NCBI RefSeq assembly: GCF_014267345.1 | Contig: NZ_JACMYD010000001.1 | Span: forward strand, 62,001-126,000 | DNA: 64,000 nt | Direction of reading: 5' to 3' | From: Corynebacterium sp. zg-331 | GTDB taxonomy: Bacteria > Actinomycetota > Actinomycetes > Mycobacteriales > Mycobacteriaceae | In this document: positions 19,138 through 29,073 of the stretch, piece by piece | Layout: each line of letters opens with the position of its first letter | How positions within the stretch are numbered: the first letter of the stretch is position 1 | Program-made: the position numbers and the translations under genes | The notes under the pieces: model-generated | Database searches by the model: none | What the model was told of the DNA's origin: nothing | Seen by the model: only the letters and a program-made list of their open reading frames with translations

Positions 19138-22113
19138 GTGGCAGAAAGCCGGAAAAAGAAGGCCGCCGAATCCACGCTGGCGGAATCGGTCAGGGATTTT
19201 GATCGCAGCCAGCTCGGGGCCAAGACCAGGGTGCACGCCCTGGCGAAGATGTTGGGGGGAACCTCCAAGGAACTCGTGGCGGCGCTCAAAGAGCTGGGAT
19301 GGCGCAAGGTGGCGCAGTCCACGCTGAGCCCGGAGGAGGTCACCGCGCTGCTGGATCACCTGGGGGGCACCGCGGCTTCGGAGGACAACGGGGAGGACAA
19401 GTCCAGGGCATGGACGCAGAAACCGGCCGGGGCAGAGAAAGCGGAGTCAGAGGAACGCATCCGGCACCGCGTGGAAAAGAACGTGGCCAATGAGATCCAC
19501 CAGATCGAGGAAAAGGTAGAGAAGGACCTTTCCGAGCAGGTGGCTCAGTCAGAGGAACGCGAGGCGGAGCTTCCCGAGGTCACGGACCGCACCCCCCGGG
19601 AGGACGACGCCCCGGCGCCCGCCGGGCAGGAGGAAACCTCGGAGGAACAAGACAAGCCCAGGGGCGCCAAGCGCGGACGCACCCGCCGGGTCACCAAAAA
19701 GACCGTCAAGGCGGATCACGAGTCCCAGGCCGCCGAGACCGCACGGACAACGCCGGAAGAAGACGCCGCGCCGGAAGTGCAATCGGAAGAGTACCCCGAG
19801 CGGCAGGACCAGCGAGATCGTGCCGCGGGGGAGGAGCCGGAAGAAGACCATGACGCCGGCAGGCCGCGGCGCCGCCACCGCCGCGTGACCCGGCGCGCAA
19901 ACGCCACCGCCGCGCGGTCGGAGGTCGCAGAAGAAGCCACTCGGTCGGCCGATCCGGAAGCTCGACCGGAAGAAGAATCGACGGAGGAAAGCGGTAGGCG
20001 CCGTCGCGGTCGCCGGGGCACCCGCCGCGGGCGTGGCGAGCAGGAATCCGCTCAGGGCACGGAGGTATCCCGGGATCCCGAGGTCGCTGCCCCGGAGGAG
20101 CCGGAGACCGAGGAGATTCAGGAGCCGGTGGCGCTCAAGGGCTCCACCCGGCTGGAGGCGCAGCGGCGGCGGCGCAGCGAGCGCAGCGACGAGGCGCGCA
20201 AGAAACGGCACGTGATCTCCCAGGCGGAGTTCCTGGCTCGCCGGGAATCCGTGCAACGCACGATGGTGGTGCGCGAGCGGGACCGCCAGGATCACCACGG
20301 CGTGGTGACCCAGGTAGGGGTGCTTGAAGACGACCTGCTGGTGGAGCACTTTGTCACCTCGGAGCAGCAGACCTCCATGATCGGCAATATTTACCTGGGA
20401 CGGGTGCAAAACGTGCTGCCCTCGATGGAGGCGGCGTTCATCGACATCGGCAAGGGCCGCAACGGCGTGCTCTACGCAGGCGAGGTGGATTGGAAGGCCG
20501 CGGGCCTCGGCGGGCGGTCGCGCAAGATCGAGCAGGCTCTGCGCTCGGGCGATCAGGTGCTGGTGCAGGTGACGAAGGACCCCGTGGGGCACAAGGGCGC
20601 GCGGCTGACCACGCAGATCTCCCTGGCCGGGCGCTTCCTGGTGTACGTACCCGGCGGGCGCAGCGCGGGGATCTCGCGCAAGCTTCCCGCCCCGGAGCGC
20701 AAGCGCCTCAAGGAGATCCTCAAGGAGGTGGTGCCCAACCAGGGCGGCGCCATCATCCGTACCGCCGCGGAGGGGGTCTCGGAGGAGGCGATCGCCGCCG
20801 ACGTGCGCCGCCTGCACGACCTGTGGGAGGACATTCAGGCCAGGGCGCAGGAGGAGAAGGACTCCCGCGGGGCTACCCCGGTGACCCTGTACGAAGAGCC
20901 GAACATGCTGGTCAAGGTGGTGCGCGACCTTTTTAACGAGGACTTCGGGGCCCTGGTGGTGGAGGGGCGGCGTGCGTGGAACATCGTTCACGCCTACGTG
21001 CACTCGGTGGCTCCGGATCTGGAGGACCGCCTCACCTATTACGACCGCGCGGAGCACGATGGCCTCGACGCCTTCGAGGCCTACCGGGTGGACGAGCAGC
21101 TGCACAAGGCGCTGGCGCGCATGGTGTGGTTGCCCTCGGGCGGTTCCCTGGTGATCGACCGCACCGAGGCCATGACGGTGATCGACGTGAATACGGGGCG
21201 CTTCACCGGCTCCGGCGGCAACCTGGAGGAGACGGTGACCCGCAACAACCTTGAGGCCGCCGAGGAGGTCGTGCGCCAGCTGCGGCTGCGCGACCTGGGT
21301 GGCATGATCGTGATCGACTTCATCGACATGGTGCTTCCGGAGAACCGCGACCTGGTGCTGCGCCGCCTCAAGGAGGCCCTGGAGCGGGATCGCACCCGCC
21401 ACCAGGTCTCCGAGGTCACCTCCCTGGGGCTGGTGCAGCTGACCCGCAAGCGCCTGGGCACGGGGCTGCTGGAGACGTTCTCCACCGAGTGCCCCACCTG
21501 CGAGGGGCGTGGTCTTTTGGTGCACGACGACCCGGTGGAACACGGCGCGGGGGAAAAGGCGGAGAAGTACGCCGAGGCGGATCGCAAGCGCAAGGGGGGC
21601 GCGAAGCCGACCAAGGAGGCCGCACCCGAGCGGGAGCCGCAGCGCTCTATCGAGGAGCTGGCCTCCGCGGTGGTGATCGAGGACTCGGAGGAGGTCTCCG
21701 AGGTGGAGAAGATCGCTGCGGCGGCGGTGGCCACCGCCGATGAGCTCGATCCGCACGAACCCAATGGGTCCCACTACGAACAAGCGGTGGCGCAGTTTGA
21801 GGCCTCGCCGCGCCGAGGACGCCGCACCCGCGGCAACTCCCGCTCCGACCACCGCCCCCGGCCGGAGGACTTCGAGGCCTCGATCCCGCACGATGATCGA
21901 CCCGACGAGGCCGAGAGCGCTATCCGGCGCCGTCACCGGCGGCGCGTGGTGCGCCGCGGTGCGGCCAGGGCCGCCGCCCAGGCCTCTTCGGTCATGCAGC
22001 GGACGTCCGCCCGGAAGCAGGCGGAACCGCAATCGCATCGGGTGGAGCAGACCGAGGCCTCGGCCGGGCTGCGTCGCCGCGGACGGCGGCGGGCCACGTA
22101 CCGCCGGGCGTGA
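19138..22113 (+). CDS. rne: ribonuclease E/G
   Basis: This endonuclease starts mRNA decay and processes rRNA precursors. The 991-residue protein has an N-terminal stretch resembling the IF2 N-terminal fold (RVHALAKMLGGTSKELVAAL), then about 200 charged, low-complexity residues rich in Glu and Arg. The S1 domain follows near residues 390-450 (GNIYLGRVQNVLPSMEAAFI), then the catalytic DNase-I-like part with VIDVNTGRFTG and MIVIDFIDM. The Zn-link is CPTC near residue 785. The C-terminal 200 residues are again basic/acidic low complexity with RRGRR clusters. GTG at 19138 follows AAGGAG by 9 nt. Confidence 0.95.
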   Translation: MAESRKKKAAESTLAESVRDFDRSQLGAKTRVHALAKMLGGTSKELVAALKELGWRKVAQSTLSPEEVTALLDHLGGTAASEDNGEDKSRAWTQKPAGAEKAESEERIRHRVEKNVANEIHQIEEKVEKDLSEQVAQSEEREAELPEVTDRTPREDDAPAPAGQEETSEEQDKPRGAKRGRTRRVTKKTVKADHESQAAETARTTPEEDAAPEVQSEEYPERQDQRDRAAGEEPEEDHDAGRPRRRHRRVTRRANATAARSEVAEEATRSADPEARPEEESTEESGRRRRGRRGTRRGRGEQESAQGTEVSRDPEVAAPEEPETEEIQEPVALKGSTRLEAQRRRRSERSDEARKKRHVISQAEFLARRESVQRTMVVRERDRQDHHGVVTQVGVLEDDLLVEHFVTSEQQTSMIGNIYLGRVQNVLPSMEAAFIDIGKGRNGVLYAGEVDWKAAGLGGRSRKIEQALRSGDQVLVQVTKDPVGHKGARLTTQISLAGRFLVYVPGGRSAGISRKLPAPERKRLKEILKEVVPNQGGAIIRTAAEGVSEEAIAADVRRLHDLWEDIQARAQEEKDSRGATPVTLYEEPNMLVKVVRDLFNEDFGALVVEGRRAWNIVHAYVHSVAPDLEDRLTYYDRAEHDGLDAFEAYRVDEQLHKALARMVWLPSGGSLVIDRTEAMTVIDVNTGRFTGSGGNLEETVTRNNLEAAEEVVRQLRLRDLGGMIVIDFIDMVLPENRDLVLRRLKEALERDRTRHQVSEVTSLGLVQLTRKRLGTGLLETFSTECPTCEGRGLLVHDDPVEHGAGEKAEKYAEADRKRKGGAKPTKEAAPEREPQRSIEELASAVVIEDSEEVSEVEKIAAAAVATADELDPHEPNGSHYEQAVAQFEASPRRGRRTRGNSRSDHRPRPEDFEASIPHDDRPDEAESAIRRRHRRRVVRRGAARAAAQASSVMQRTSARKQAEPQSHRVEQTEASAGLRRRGRRRATYRRA

Positions 22114-22150
22114 GGGCGGTTTGTGTTCGGTGGCTGTGACAGGGTAGCCT

Positions 22151-22184
22151 TTGACAGTCGATGTTTTGGGGCTAGTTGTACCTA
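22151..22184 (+). promoter_or_regulatory. probable rplU-rpmA promoter
   Basis: A consensus -35 TTGACA (22151-22156) is followed by the weaker -10 region TAGTTGTACCTAT. The implied leader of about 90 nt before rplU is long, as in many ribosomal protein operons, but no clear riboswitch-like fold was identified. Confidence 0.45.
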
Positions 22185-22280
22185 TCTGTGTGATGTCAGC
22201 GCTCCGAAGCACGTGAGTACCTGTCCATGTCAGGCCCGTCAGGGTTTGAGTCGAGATATCAGATAAGGGGTAGCCCTCCG

Positions 22281-22586
22281 ATGTACGCGATCGTCAAGAC
22301 CGGCGGGAAGCAGTACAAGGTTGCCGAAGGTGACCTCGTCAAGGTCGAGAAGATCGAGGGTGAGCCGGGTTCGTCCGTGGCTCTCACCCCGATTCTGCTC
22401 GTCGATGGCGCCGACATTAAGTCCACCGCTTCCGAGCTGGAGGGTGTGCAGGTCTCCGCCGAGATCGTCGAGCACACCAAGGGCCCGAAGATCAAGATCC
22501 TGAAGTACAAGAACAAGACCGGCTACAAGGTTCGTCAGGGGCACCGCCAGAAGCTGACCGTGGTCAAGGTCACTGGCATCAAGTAA
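22281..22586 (+). CDS. rplU: 50S ribosomal protein L21
   Basis: The 101-residue large-subunit protein starts [18 protein letters not shown] and ends with the conserved [20 protein letters not shown]. The ATG at 22281 is used because the longer frame from 22227 adds a non-conserved extension. rpmA follows after 29 bp. Confidence 0.97.
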   Translation: MYAIVKTGGKQYKVAEGDLVKVEKIEGEPGSSVALTPILLVDGADIKSTASELEGVQVSAEIVEHTKGPKIKILKYKNKTGYKVRQGHRQKLTVVKVTGIK

Positions 22587-22615
22587 TTAGCTTTTAGCGA
22601 GGGAGGCAAACCCAC

Positions 22616-22888
22616 ATGGCACACAAGAAGGGTGCATCTAGCTCTAGTAACGGTCGCGATTCTAATGCCAAGCGCCTCGGCGTGAAGCGCTTTGGCGGCC
22701 AGAAGGTCAACGCCGGTGAGATCCTGGTGCGTCAGCGCGGCACCAAGTTCCACCCCGGCGAGAACGTCGGCCGCGGCGGCGATGACACGCTCTTCGCCCT
22801 CAAGGAGGGCTCCGTGCAGTTCTCCATCAAGCGCAAGCGCCGCATGGTGAATATCGTGGAGGCCGAGCCAGTCGCCGCGTCCGCCTAA
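22616..22888 (+). CDS. rpmA: 50S ribosomal protein L27
   Basis: The 90-residue large-subunit protein has the typical [20 protein letters not shown] start and [20 protein letters not shown]. There is no N-terminal cleavage extension of the Firmicutes kind. GAGGGAGG lies about 10 nt upstream of the ATG. It is the second gene of the rplU operon. Confidence 0.97.
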   Translation: MAHKKGASSSSNGRDSNAKRLGVKRFGGQKVNAGEILVRQRGTKFHPGENVGRGGDDTLFALKEGSVQFSIKRKRRMVNIVEAEPVAASA

Positions 22889-22905
22889 GCTTTCGCGCAT
22901 TTACC

Positions 22906-22941
22906 AGCCCCCGCCGCTCCCGGAGAGCAATCGCGGGGGTT
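22906..22941 (+). terminator. hairpin after rpmA
   Basis: AGCCCCCGC pairs with GCGGGGGTT across an 18-nt loop that can pair further. TGCTTCGCGTCTTT follows. It lies 18 nt after rpmA and separates it from obgE. Confidence 0.55.
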
Positions 22942-23057
22942 GCTTCGCGTCTTTGAGGCCCTGTGTGCGATCGGCGGCAGGCGTGCGGGGCGCGATACCC
23001 CGGGGTGGTAGCATCGGAATGCTCAGATCGTGGACATATATAAGGGGTATCGCTGTT

Positions 23058-24581
23058 ATGGCTCGCTTCATCGACCGTGTGGTCCTGCACTGTTCCGCCG
23101 GCGATGGCGGCCACGGTGCCGCCTCGGTACACCGGGAAAAGTTTAAGCCCCTGGGCGGCCCCGACGGTGGCAACGGCGGCCACGGCGGGGACATCGTGTT
23201 GGAGGTATCCTCCCAGGTACACACCCTCCTCGACTTTCACTTCCACCCGCATCTCAAGGCCAAGCGCGGCGGTAACGGCGCGGGCGATCACCGCAACGGC
23301 GCGCGCGGCGAGGATCTGGTGCTCCAGGTTCCCGTGGGAACCGTGGTCTGCGACGACCAGGGAGAACCCCTGGCCGACCTCACGGTGCCGGGCGCGCGCT
23401 TCATCGCCGCCACCGGCGGCTACGGCGGCCTGGGCAACGCGGCCCTGGCCAGCCGCAACCGCAAGGCTCCCGGCTTTGCCCTCAAGGGGGAACCGGGGGA
23501 GGAACGCGACCTGATCCTGGAGCTCAAGTCCGTGGCGGACGTGGGCCTGGTGGGCTTCCCCTCGGCGGGGAAGTCCTCGCTGATCTCCGTGCTCTCCGCC
23601 GCGCGTCCCAAGATTGGGGATTACCCCTTTACCACCCTGCAACCCAACCTCGGCGTGGTCACCGTGAGCAACCAGACCTTCACGATGGCGGACGTTCCCG
23701 GCTTGATCCCCGGGGCGAGCCAGGGCAAGGGCCTGGGCCTGGACTTTCTGCGCCACATCGAGCGCACGGCGGTGCTGGTGCACGTGGTGGATGCCGCCAC
23801 GCTGGAATCCGGGCGCGATCCGGTCTCCGACATTGAGGCCCTGGAGGAGGAGCTGGCGGCCTATCAGTCCGCGCTGGATCAGGATACCGGCCTGGGCGAC
23901 CTGCGCGAGCGTCCCCGGATCGTGGTGCTCAACAAGGCGGATGTGCCGGAGGCCGAGGAACTCGCGGAGTTCGTCAAGCCGGAGCTGGAGGAGCGCTTCG
24001 GCTGGCCGGTCTTTATCATCTCCGCCGTGGCGCGCCGGGGGCTGGAGCCGCTGGCATACGCACTATTGGAGATCGTGGAGGCCGATCGCAAGCGCCGTCC
24101 CCAGGAAAAGAAGCAGGAGAGTACCATCATCCGGCCCCGCGCGGTGGACGCCGGGGGACGGGGGGCCAGGGCCGGGCGGGACTTCGAGGTCGTGGCGGAC
24201 CCGGAGGAGCCGGGGGCCTACCTGGTGCGCGGCCGCAAGCCGGAGCGCTGGATCGCCCAGACGGACTTCGACAACGATGAGGCCGTGGGGTATCTGGCGG
24301 ATCGCCTGGCGCGCGCCGGGGTCGAGGAGGCCCTCTTTCAGGCCGGTGCCCAGGAGGGGGCCACCGTGACCATCGGGGAGGTGAGCTTCGAGTGGGAGCC
24401 GCTGACCATCGCGGGCGCGGAGACGGTGATGACGGCGCGAGGCACGGATCCGCGTCTGGCGCGCTCGCACCGCGCCTCCGCGGCGGAGCGCAAGCGGGCG
24501 TCCCAGGCGCGCCGAGGGCTGATCGACGAATACCACTACGAGGACGAAGGACCCGCGGACCGGGAGCGCTGGCAGGGCTAG
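23058..24581 (+). CDS. obgE: GTPase Obg/CgtA
   Basis: Obg is an essential GTPase in 50S ribosome maturation and the stringent response. The 507-residue protein has the glycine-rich Obg domain ([13 protein letters not shown]), the G domain with G1 [13 protein letters not shown]3 [10 protein letters not shown] and G4 NKAD, and the C-terminal OCT domain ([20 protein letters not shown]). It then has an extra basic/acidic tail of about 50 residues ending in the proB-proximal region. ATG at 23058 begins the conserved MARFIDRV; the upstream in-frame extension is not conserved. Confidence 0.97.
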   Translation: MARFIDRVVLHCSAGDGGHGAASVHREKFKPLGGPDGGNGGHGGDIVLEVSSQVHTLLDFHFHPHLKAKRGGNGAGDHRNGARGEDLVLQVPVGTVVCDDQGEPLADLTVPGARFIAATGGYGGLGNAALASRNRKAPGFALKGEPGEERDLILELKSVADVGLVGFPSAGKSSLISVLSAARPKIGDYPFTTLQPNLGVVTVSNQTFTMADVPGLIPGASQGKGLGLDFLRHIERTAVLVHVVDAATLESGRDPVSDIEALEEELAAYQSALDQDTGLGDLRERPRIVVLNKADVPEAEELAEFVKPELEERFGWPVFIISAVARRGLEPLAYALLEIVEADRKRRPQEKKQESTIIRPRAVDAGGRGARAGRDFEVVADPEEPGAYLVRGRKPERWIAQTDFDNDEAVGYLADRLARAGVEEALFQAGAQEGATVTIGEVSFEWEPLTIAGAETVMTARGTDPRLARSHRASAAERKRASQARRGLIDEYHYEDEGPADRERWQG

Positions 24582-24597
24582 GGGCACCCCCGGCGTG

Positions 24598-24603
24598 TAC
24601 CAT
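24598..24603 (+). promoter_or_regulatory. -10 box of leaderless proB transcript
   Basis: TACCAT lies 9 nt before the proB ATG at 24613, in the 31-bp gap after obgE. The fit to a leaderless start supports this ATG over the frame from 24595. Confidence 0.4.
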
Positions 24604-24612
24604 GTGGTGAGC

Positions 24613-25716
24613 ATGAGAGACTATCTCGCTCAAGCAAAGCGCATCGTCGTCAAGATCGGCTCCTCCTCCCTCACCAACGAGGCCCACATGGTGGACACGT
24701 CCCGGCTCGACGAGATCGTGGACGCGCTCACGGCGCGCATGGAGCGCGGCACGGACGTGATCGTGGTCTCCTCCGGCGCGGTCGCCGCGGGCATGGGCCC
24801 GCTGGGGCTCAAACAGCGGCCCACGGATCTGGCCACCAAGCAGGCCGCGGCGGCGGTGGGCCAGGTGGAGCTGGCCCACGAGTGGGGCAAGTCCTTCGCC
24901 CGTTACGGCAGGACGGTGGCGCAGGTGCTGCTCACCGCCGGGGACACCGGGGTGCGTGATCGCGCTCGCAACGCGCAGCGCACCATCGACCGCCTGCGCC
25001 AGATGGGGACCGTGCCCATCATCAACGAGAACGATACGGTGGCCACCTCGGAGTTTCACTTTGGCGATAACGATCGCCTCTCCGCGCTGGTGGCGCACCT
25101 GGTCTGGGCGGACGCGCTGGTCCTCCTTTCCGACGTCGATGGCCTCTACGACCGCAACCCCGCCGAACCCGGCGCCCGCTTCGTCGCCGAAGTGCGCGGC
25201 GACGAGGACCTGCGCGGCGTGGCCGCGGGCGACGGTGGCGCCGTGGGCACCGGGGGCATGGCCTCGAAGATCTCGGCGGCGCGCCTGGCCGCCCAGGGCG
25301 GGGTGCCGGTGCTCATGACCTCGGCGGCGTCGATAGGCCGCGCGCTGGATACGGCGGACGTGGGCACGGTGTTTTACCCCAAGGACAGCCGCCTCTCCGC
25401 ATGGAAGTTTTGGGCCCTGTACGCGGCGGATATCGCGGGCAAGCTGCGCATCGACGCCGGGGCGGCCCAGGCCGTGCGCTCCGGGGGAACCTCCCTGTTG
25501 GCGGTGGGCATCACCGAGGTGCTGGGCGACTTCGACGCGGGACAGATTGTGGACATCGTAGACGAGGAGGACGAGGTGGTGGGCCGCGGCGAGGTGGCCT
25601 ATTCCGCGTCCACTTTGCAGCGGATGAAGGGCAAGAAGACCTCGGAGTTGGCCGAGGAACAGCGCCGGGCGGTGGTGCACACGGACTACCTCTCGTATTT
25701 TGCCGCGCGGCGTTAG
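24613..25716 (+). CDS. proB: glutamate 5-kinase
   Basis: ProB makes glutamyl 5-phosphate, the first step of proline synthesis. The 367-residue protein has the amino-acid kinase fold ([62 protein letters not shown]). A C-terminal PUA domain starts near residue 275 ([13 protein letters not shown]). It is followed by a 2-hydroxyacid dehydrogenase gene and then proA, the arrangement known from C. glutamicum. Confidence 0.96.
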   Translation: MRDYLAQAKRIVVKIGSSSLTNEAHMVDTSRLDEIVDALTARMERGTDVIVVSSGAVAAGMGPLGLKQRPTDLATKQAAAAVGQVELAHEWGKSFARYGRTVAQVLLTAGDTGVRDRARNAQRTIDRLRQMGTVPIINENDTVATSEFHFGDNDRLSALVAHLVWADALVLLSDVDGLYDRNPAEPGARFVAEVRGDEDLRGVAAGDGGAVGTGGMASKISAARLAAQGGVPVLMTSAASIGRALDTADVGTVFYPKDSRLSAWKFWALYAADIAGKLRIDAGAAQAVRSGGTSLLAVGITEVLGDFDAGQIVDIVDEEDEVVGRGEVAYSASTLQRMKGKKTSELAEEQRRAVVHTDYLSYFAARR

Positions 25717-25742
25717 GCACGCGATCCGAAGGGAGAATTATC

Positions 25743-26663
25743 GTGCGTTTTACCATGCTGCCCAGGCCCTGGGAACTGGTGGTGACGGCGCTCACGGAGG
25801 CCGGTCACGAGCAGGTGCCCCTGGAACGGGCGGAGTTGGTGGTGTTCAACGGCGAGGCGCGGGACTTCCCGGAGCTGCCGCCCACGGTGCGATACGTGCA
25901 GACCGCCACCGCCGGGGTGGACGGCCTGCGCGAGGCCGGGCTGCTGAGCACCAGAGTGCGGTGGGCGAACGCGGCCGGGCTCTACGCCGACTCCGTGGCG
26001 GAGGGCACCCTGGGCCTCATGCTCGGGGCCACGCACATGTACAAGCTGGTCACCGCGCGTGCCTCGTGGAGCGCCGCGAGGAAGATGCAGCGCGAGTCTC
26101 AGTTCCTCTACGAGGGTAAGACCGTGATGATCGTGGGGGCAGGGGGCATCGGGCGGCGGCTCATGGAGCTGCTGGTGCCCTTTGGCTGCGAGGTGATCGC
26201 GGTGAACAGGTCGGGGCGTCCCGTGGCGGGGGCGGCGGCAACCTACCCGATGGAGCGGGTGCGCCGCGAACCGGAATTGTGGGGGAGGGCGGACTTTGTG
26301 GTGCTGCTGGCGCCCCTTACGGAGGAGACGCGGCACCTGGTGGACGCGGAGGTACTGGGCCGCATGAGGGAGACGGCCTTCCTCATCAACGCCGGGCGCG
26401 GCGGCCTGGTGAACACCGAGGACCTGGTGGCGGCCCTGCGCGCGGAAACCATCGCGGGCGCGGGCCTGGACGTGATGGAGCCGGAACCGCTACCGGACGG
26501 ACACCCGCTGTGGGAGCTGGACAATTGCCTGATGACCCCGCACACCACCAACACCATCCCGATCATGAAGAAGCGCCTGGGTGCCCTGGCGGTGCGCAAC
26601 GCCGAGTTGTACGAGGCGGGGGAGCGCATGGAGACGGAGTTTGAGCCGGAGGCGGGGTATTAA
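25743..26663 (+). CDS. D-isomer specific 2-hydroxyacid dehydrogenase between proB and proA
   Basis: The 306-residue NAD(P)-dependent dehydrogenase has the Rossmann loop VGAGGIGRRLMELL near residue 135, LLAPLTEETRHLVD, INAGRGGLVNTEDL and the catalytic histidine in MTPHTTNTIP near residue 275. C. glutamicum has a homologue in the same place, called unkdh, whose substrate is not established. A phosphoglycerate- or glyoxylate-type substrate is possible. GTG at 25743 has GAAGGGA upstream. Confidence 0.88.
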   Translation: MRFTMLPRPWELVVTALTEAGHEQVPLERAELVVFNGEARDFPELPPTVRYVQTATAGVDGLREAGLLSTRVRWANAAGLYADSVAEGTLGLMLGATHMYKLVTARASWSAARKMQRESQFLYEGKTVMIVGAGGIGRRLMELLVPFGCEVIAVNRSGRPVAGAAATYPMERVRREPELWGRADFVVLLAPLTEETRHLVDAEVLGRMRETAFLINAGRGGLVNTEDLVAALRAETIAGAGLDVMEPEPLPDGHPLWELDNCLMTPHTTNTIPIMKKRLGALAVRNAELYEAGERMETEFEPEAGY

Positions 26664-26698
26664 CCGGCGATCGGGAAGAGGAATAACGTGACCTCGCG

Positions 26699-26704
26699 TA
26701 CACT
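26699..26704 (+). promoter_or_regulatory. -10 box of leaderless proA transcript
   Basis: TACACT lies 8 nt before the proA ATG, and no Shine-Dalgarno is visible in between. Confidence 0.45.
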
Positions 26705-26712
26705 GGCGGGGC

Positions 26713-27978
26713 ATGGAATCCAATACTCGTGAGTCGGAACGCGCAGAGGTTCTCGCCAAGGCGAGGGCGGCCAAGGAAGCGGCCCCGCGGATCGCCAGGC
26801 TGACCTCCGCGCAGAAGAACGAGGTGCTGCTGGCTGCCGCCGAGGCGCTCGTGGACAACGCCGAGGAGATTCTCCGCGCCAACGAGCGCGACGTGCGCGC
26901 CGGGCGCGAGGCGGGCATGGACGATTCCCTGGTGGATCGGCTGCGCCTGGATGCCGCCCGGATCGAGGGTATCGCCGGTGGGCTGCGTCAGGTGGCGGGC
27001 CTGCCCGACCCGGTGGGGGAGGTGCTGCGCGGCAGCGTGATGCCCAACGGCATCCAGATGCGCCAGGTGCGCGTGCCCCTGGGGGTGATGGGTATGGTCT
27101 ACGAGGCCCGCCCCAACGTCACGGTGGATGCCTTTGGCCTGGCGCTGAAATCCGGCAATGTGGCGCTGCTGCGCGGCTCCAAGTCCGCCCGCCACTCTAA
27201 CGAGGCCTTGGTGGGGATCCTGCAGGAGGTGGCGGTGGCCCACGGCCTGCCCCGCGAGACCGTACAGTTGTTGCCCTGCGAAACCCATGATTCCGTGCAG
27301 GATCTCATCACCGCCCGGGGTTTGGTAGACGTGGTGATCCCGCGCGGGTCGGCCCGCCTCATTCAGGCTGTGGTCACCGGGGCCACCGTGCCCACCATCG
27401 AGACCGGCACCGGCAACTGCCACTTCTATATCGACGCCGAGGCCGATCTCGATTCCGCCATCGCGATGGCTCTCAACGGCAAGACGCGGCGCCCTTCGGT
27501 GTGTAACGCCACCGAAACGGTGCTCATTGACGCCGCCCTGCCTCCCGAGGCCCAATGCCGTATCGTGGAGGCCTTCCGGGGCGCCGGGGTGACCGTCCAC
27601 GGCGACCTCGCCCAGCTCGACGGGGTGGTGCCCGCCACCGATACCGACTGGGGCGAGGAATACCTGAGCATGGACATCGCTGCGGCGGTGGTGGACGGCG
27701 TGGACGGGGCCATCGCGCACATCGCCCGGTGGTCTTCCGGGCACACCGAGGCGATTGCCACCCGCGATCACGCCACCGCCCAGCGCTTTGCCCGCGAGGT
27801 GGACTCGGCGGCGGTGGTGATCAACGCCTCCACCGCCTTTACCGACGGCGAGGTCTACGGCATGGGCGCGGAGATCGGCATCTCTACCCAGAAGCTCCAC
27901 GCCCGAGGGCCGATGGCCTTACCGGAGCTCACCAGCACCAAGTGGATCCTGGAGGGCAGCGGGCAGGTGCGCACCTAG
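26713..27978 (+). CDS. proA: glutamate-5-semialdehyde dehydrogenase
   Basis: ProA reduces glutamyl 5-phosphate to the semialdehyde for proline synthesis. The 421-residue protein has [46 protein letters not shown], the catalytic cysteine in [14 protein letters not shown] near residue 262 and the C-terminal [16 protein letters not shown]. Its stop overlaps the stop of the opposing asparaginase gene by 3 bases. Confidence 0.97.
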   Translation: MESNTRESERAEVLAKARAAKEAAPRIARLTSAQKNEVLLAAAEALVDNAEEILRANERDVRAGREAGMDDSLVDRLRLDAARIEGIAGGLRQVAGLPDPVGEVLRGSVMPNGIQMRQVRVPLGVMGMVYEARPNVTVDAFGLALKSGNVALLRGSKSARHSNEALVGILQEVAVAHGLPRETVQLLPCETHDSVQDLITARGLVDVVIPRGSARLIQAVVTGATVPTIETGTGNCHFYIDAEADLDSAIAMALNGKTRRPSVCNATETVLIDAALPPEAQCRIVEAFRGAGVTVHGDLAQLDGVVPATDTDWGEEYLSMDIAAAVVDGVDGAIAHIARWSSGHTEAIATRDHATAQRFAREVDSAAVVINASTAFTDGEVYGMGAEIGISTQKLHARGPMALPELTSTKWILEGSGQVRT

Positions 27979-29024
27979 CCCTGAGCGAAGAGCGCGGCCG
28001 GGTCGGTGCCCGTGGCCAGCGCCGCGGCCAGCAGCACCCGCGACTGCGCGGCGCGCAAAGAGCCGGAACTAATCACGCCCCGCTCGCGCAGGGTAGCCCC
28101 GCCCCCGGCGCCGCCGTAGGCGGCCTCCACGTTGCCGGTGGGCACGCGGGTACTCATCACCACGGGTACGCCCCGGTCGAGGGCGTCGTCGATCGCGGTG
28201 GCCAGATCCCCGCCCACGTTGCCCGCGCCCATGCCCTCGATCACCAGGCCGCGCGCCCCGCGCGCGAGGGCGTCGTCGATCAGGGCTCGCGGTGCGCCGG
28301 GGTAGGCTGCGACGATCTCCACGGGGGTGTTCTCCAGCGGGCTCCACGGCAGCGGGGCCGGGCGGGCGCCGCGCGGGGAGGGGGCGTTGTTGGCAAAGCC
28401 ATCCGCCTCGGTGGTGTGGGCCTTGTAGGTGCCGCGCGCCGGGAAGGAGGCCCCGCCGAAGGCGATGAAGGCACCCGCCGGGGTGGACTCGTCCGCGGCC
28501 AGGGCGATGGCCTGGGCGAGGTTCTCGGGGCCGTCGGGGGCGGGGTCGTCGGCGGGCCGCATGGCCCCGGTCACCACGATGGGGCGGTCGTCGGGGCGGA
28601 AAATGTCGGCGGCGAGGGCGGTTTCCTCCATGGAATCCGTGCCGTGGGTGACCACCACGCCGGTGACCTTGGGATCGCTCATCGCCTCCCGGATGGCGGA
28701 GATGATGGTGTCCGTGTCGCGGAAGGTCATGGCCGAGGAGTCCAGTTGCGCCACCGGGCGCACCCGCAGATCCAGGTCGGGGCCGAAGCGCCCGCGTACG
28801 GAATCCAGCAGTTGCTCCCCGGTGCGGGTGGGTACGAGCGCACCGGAGGCATCGGCCGTGCTGGCGATGGTGCCGCCGGTGGTGAGCACAACCACGCGCC
28901 CGTGAAGGTCGCGGGTCGAGTTCTGTGTGGCGGGGGCGTCGGTGTCGCGGTCGGGGGCCGAACAGGCGCTCAGCAGGCCAAGAGCGGCCACGAGAGCCAC
29001 CATCGTGCGGATAAGCAGTCTCAT
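27975..29024 (-). CDS. type II-like L-asparaginase, lipoprotein
   Basis: Asparaginase hydrolyses asparagine to aspartate and ammonia. The 349-residue protein begins with a signal peptide and lipobox LGLLSAC (Cys at residue 21), so it should be anchored outside the membrane. Catalytic signatures are the threonine in [20 protein letters not shown] and the lysine/threonine region [13 protein letters not shown]. The active-site set is complete. It is transcribed against proA with overlapping stop codons and without an intervening terminator. Confidence 0.93.
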   Translation of the reverse strand: MRLLIRTMVALVAALGLLSACSAPDRDTDAPATQNSTRDLHGRVVVLTTGGTIASTADASGALVPTRTGEQLLDSVRGRFGPDLDLRVRPVAQLDSSAMTFRDTDTIISAIREAMSDPKVTGVVVTHGTDSMEETALAADIFRPDDRPIVVTGAMRPADDPAPDGPENLAQAIALAADESTPAGAFIAFGGASFPARGTYKAHTTEADGFANNAPSPRGARPAPLPWSPLENTPVEIVAAYPGAPRALIDDALARGARGLVIEGMGAGNVGGDLATAIDDALDRGVPVVMSTRVPTGNVEAAYGGAGGGATLRERGVISSGSLRAAQSRVLLAAALATGTDPAALFAQG

Positions 29025-29061
29025 AATTCGAGTATAGGGCGGTAAAAAGGGAATAAAAGGC

Positions 29062-29067
29062 TACAGT
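29062..29067 (+). promoter_or_regulatory. -10 box of leaderless cutinase-like gene
   Basis: TACAGT lies 6 nt before the ATG at 29074; no ribosome site is seen between. Confidence 0.45.
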
Positions 29068-29073
29068 GCAGTT

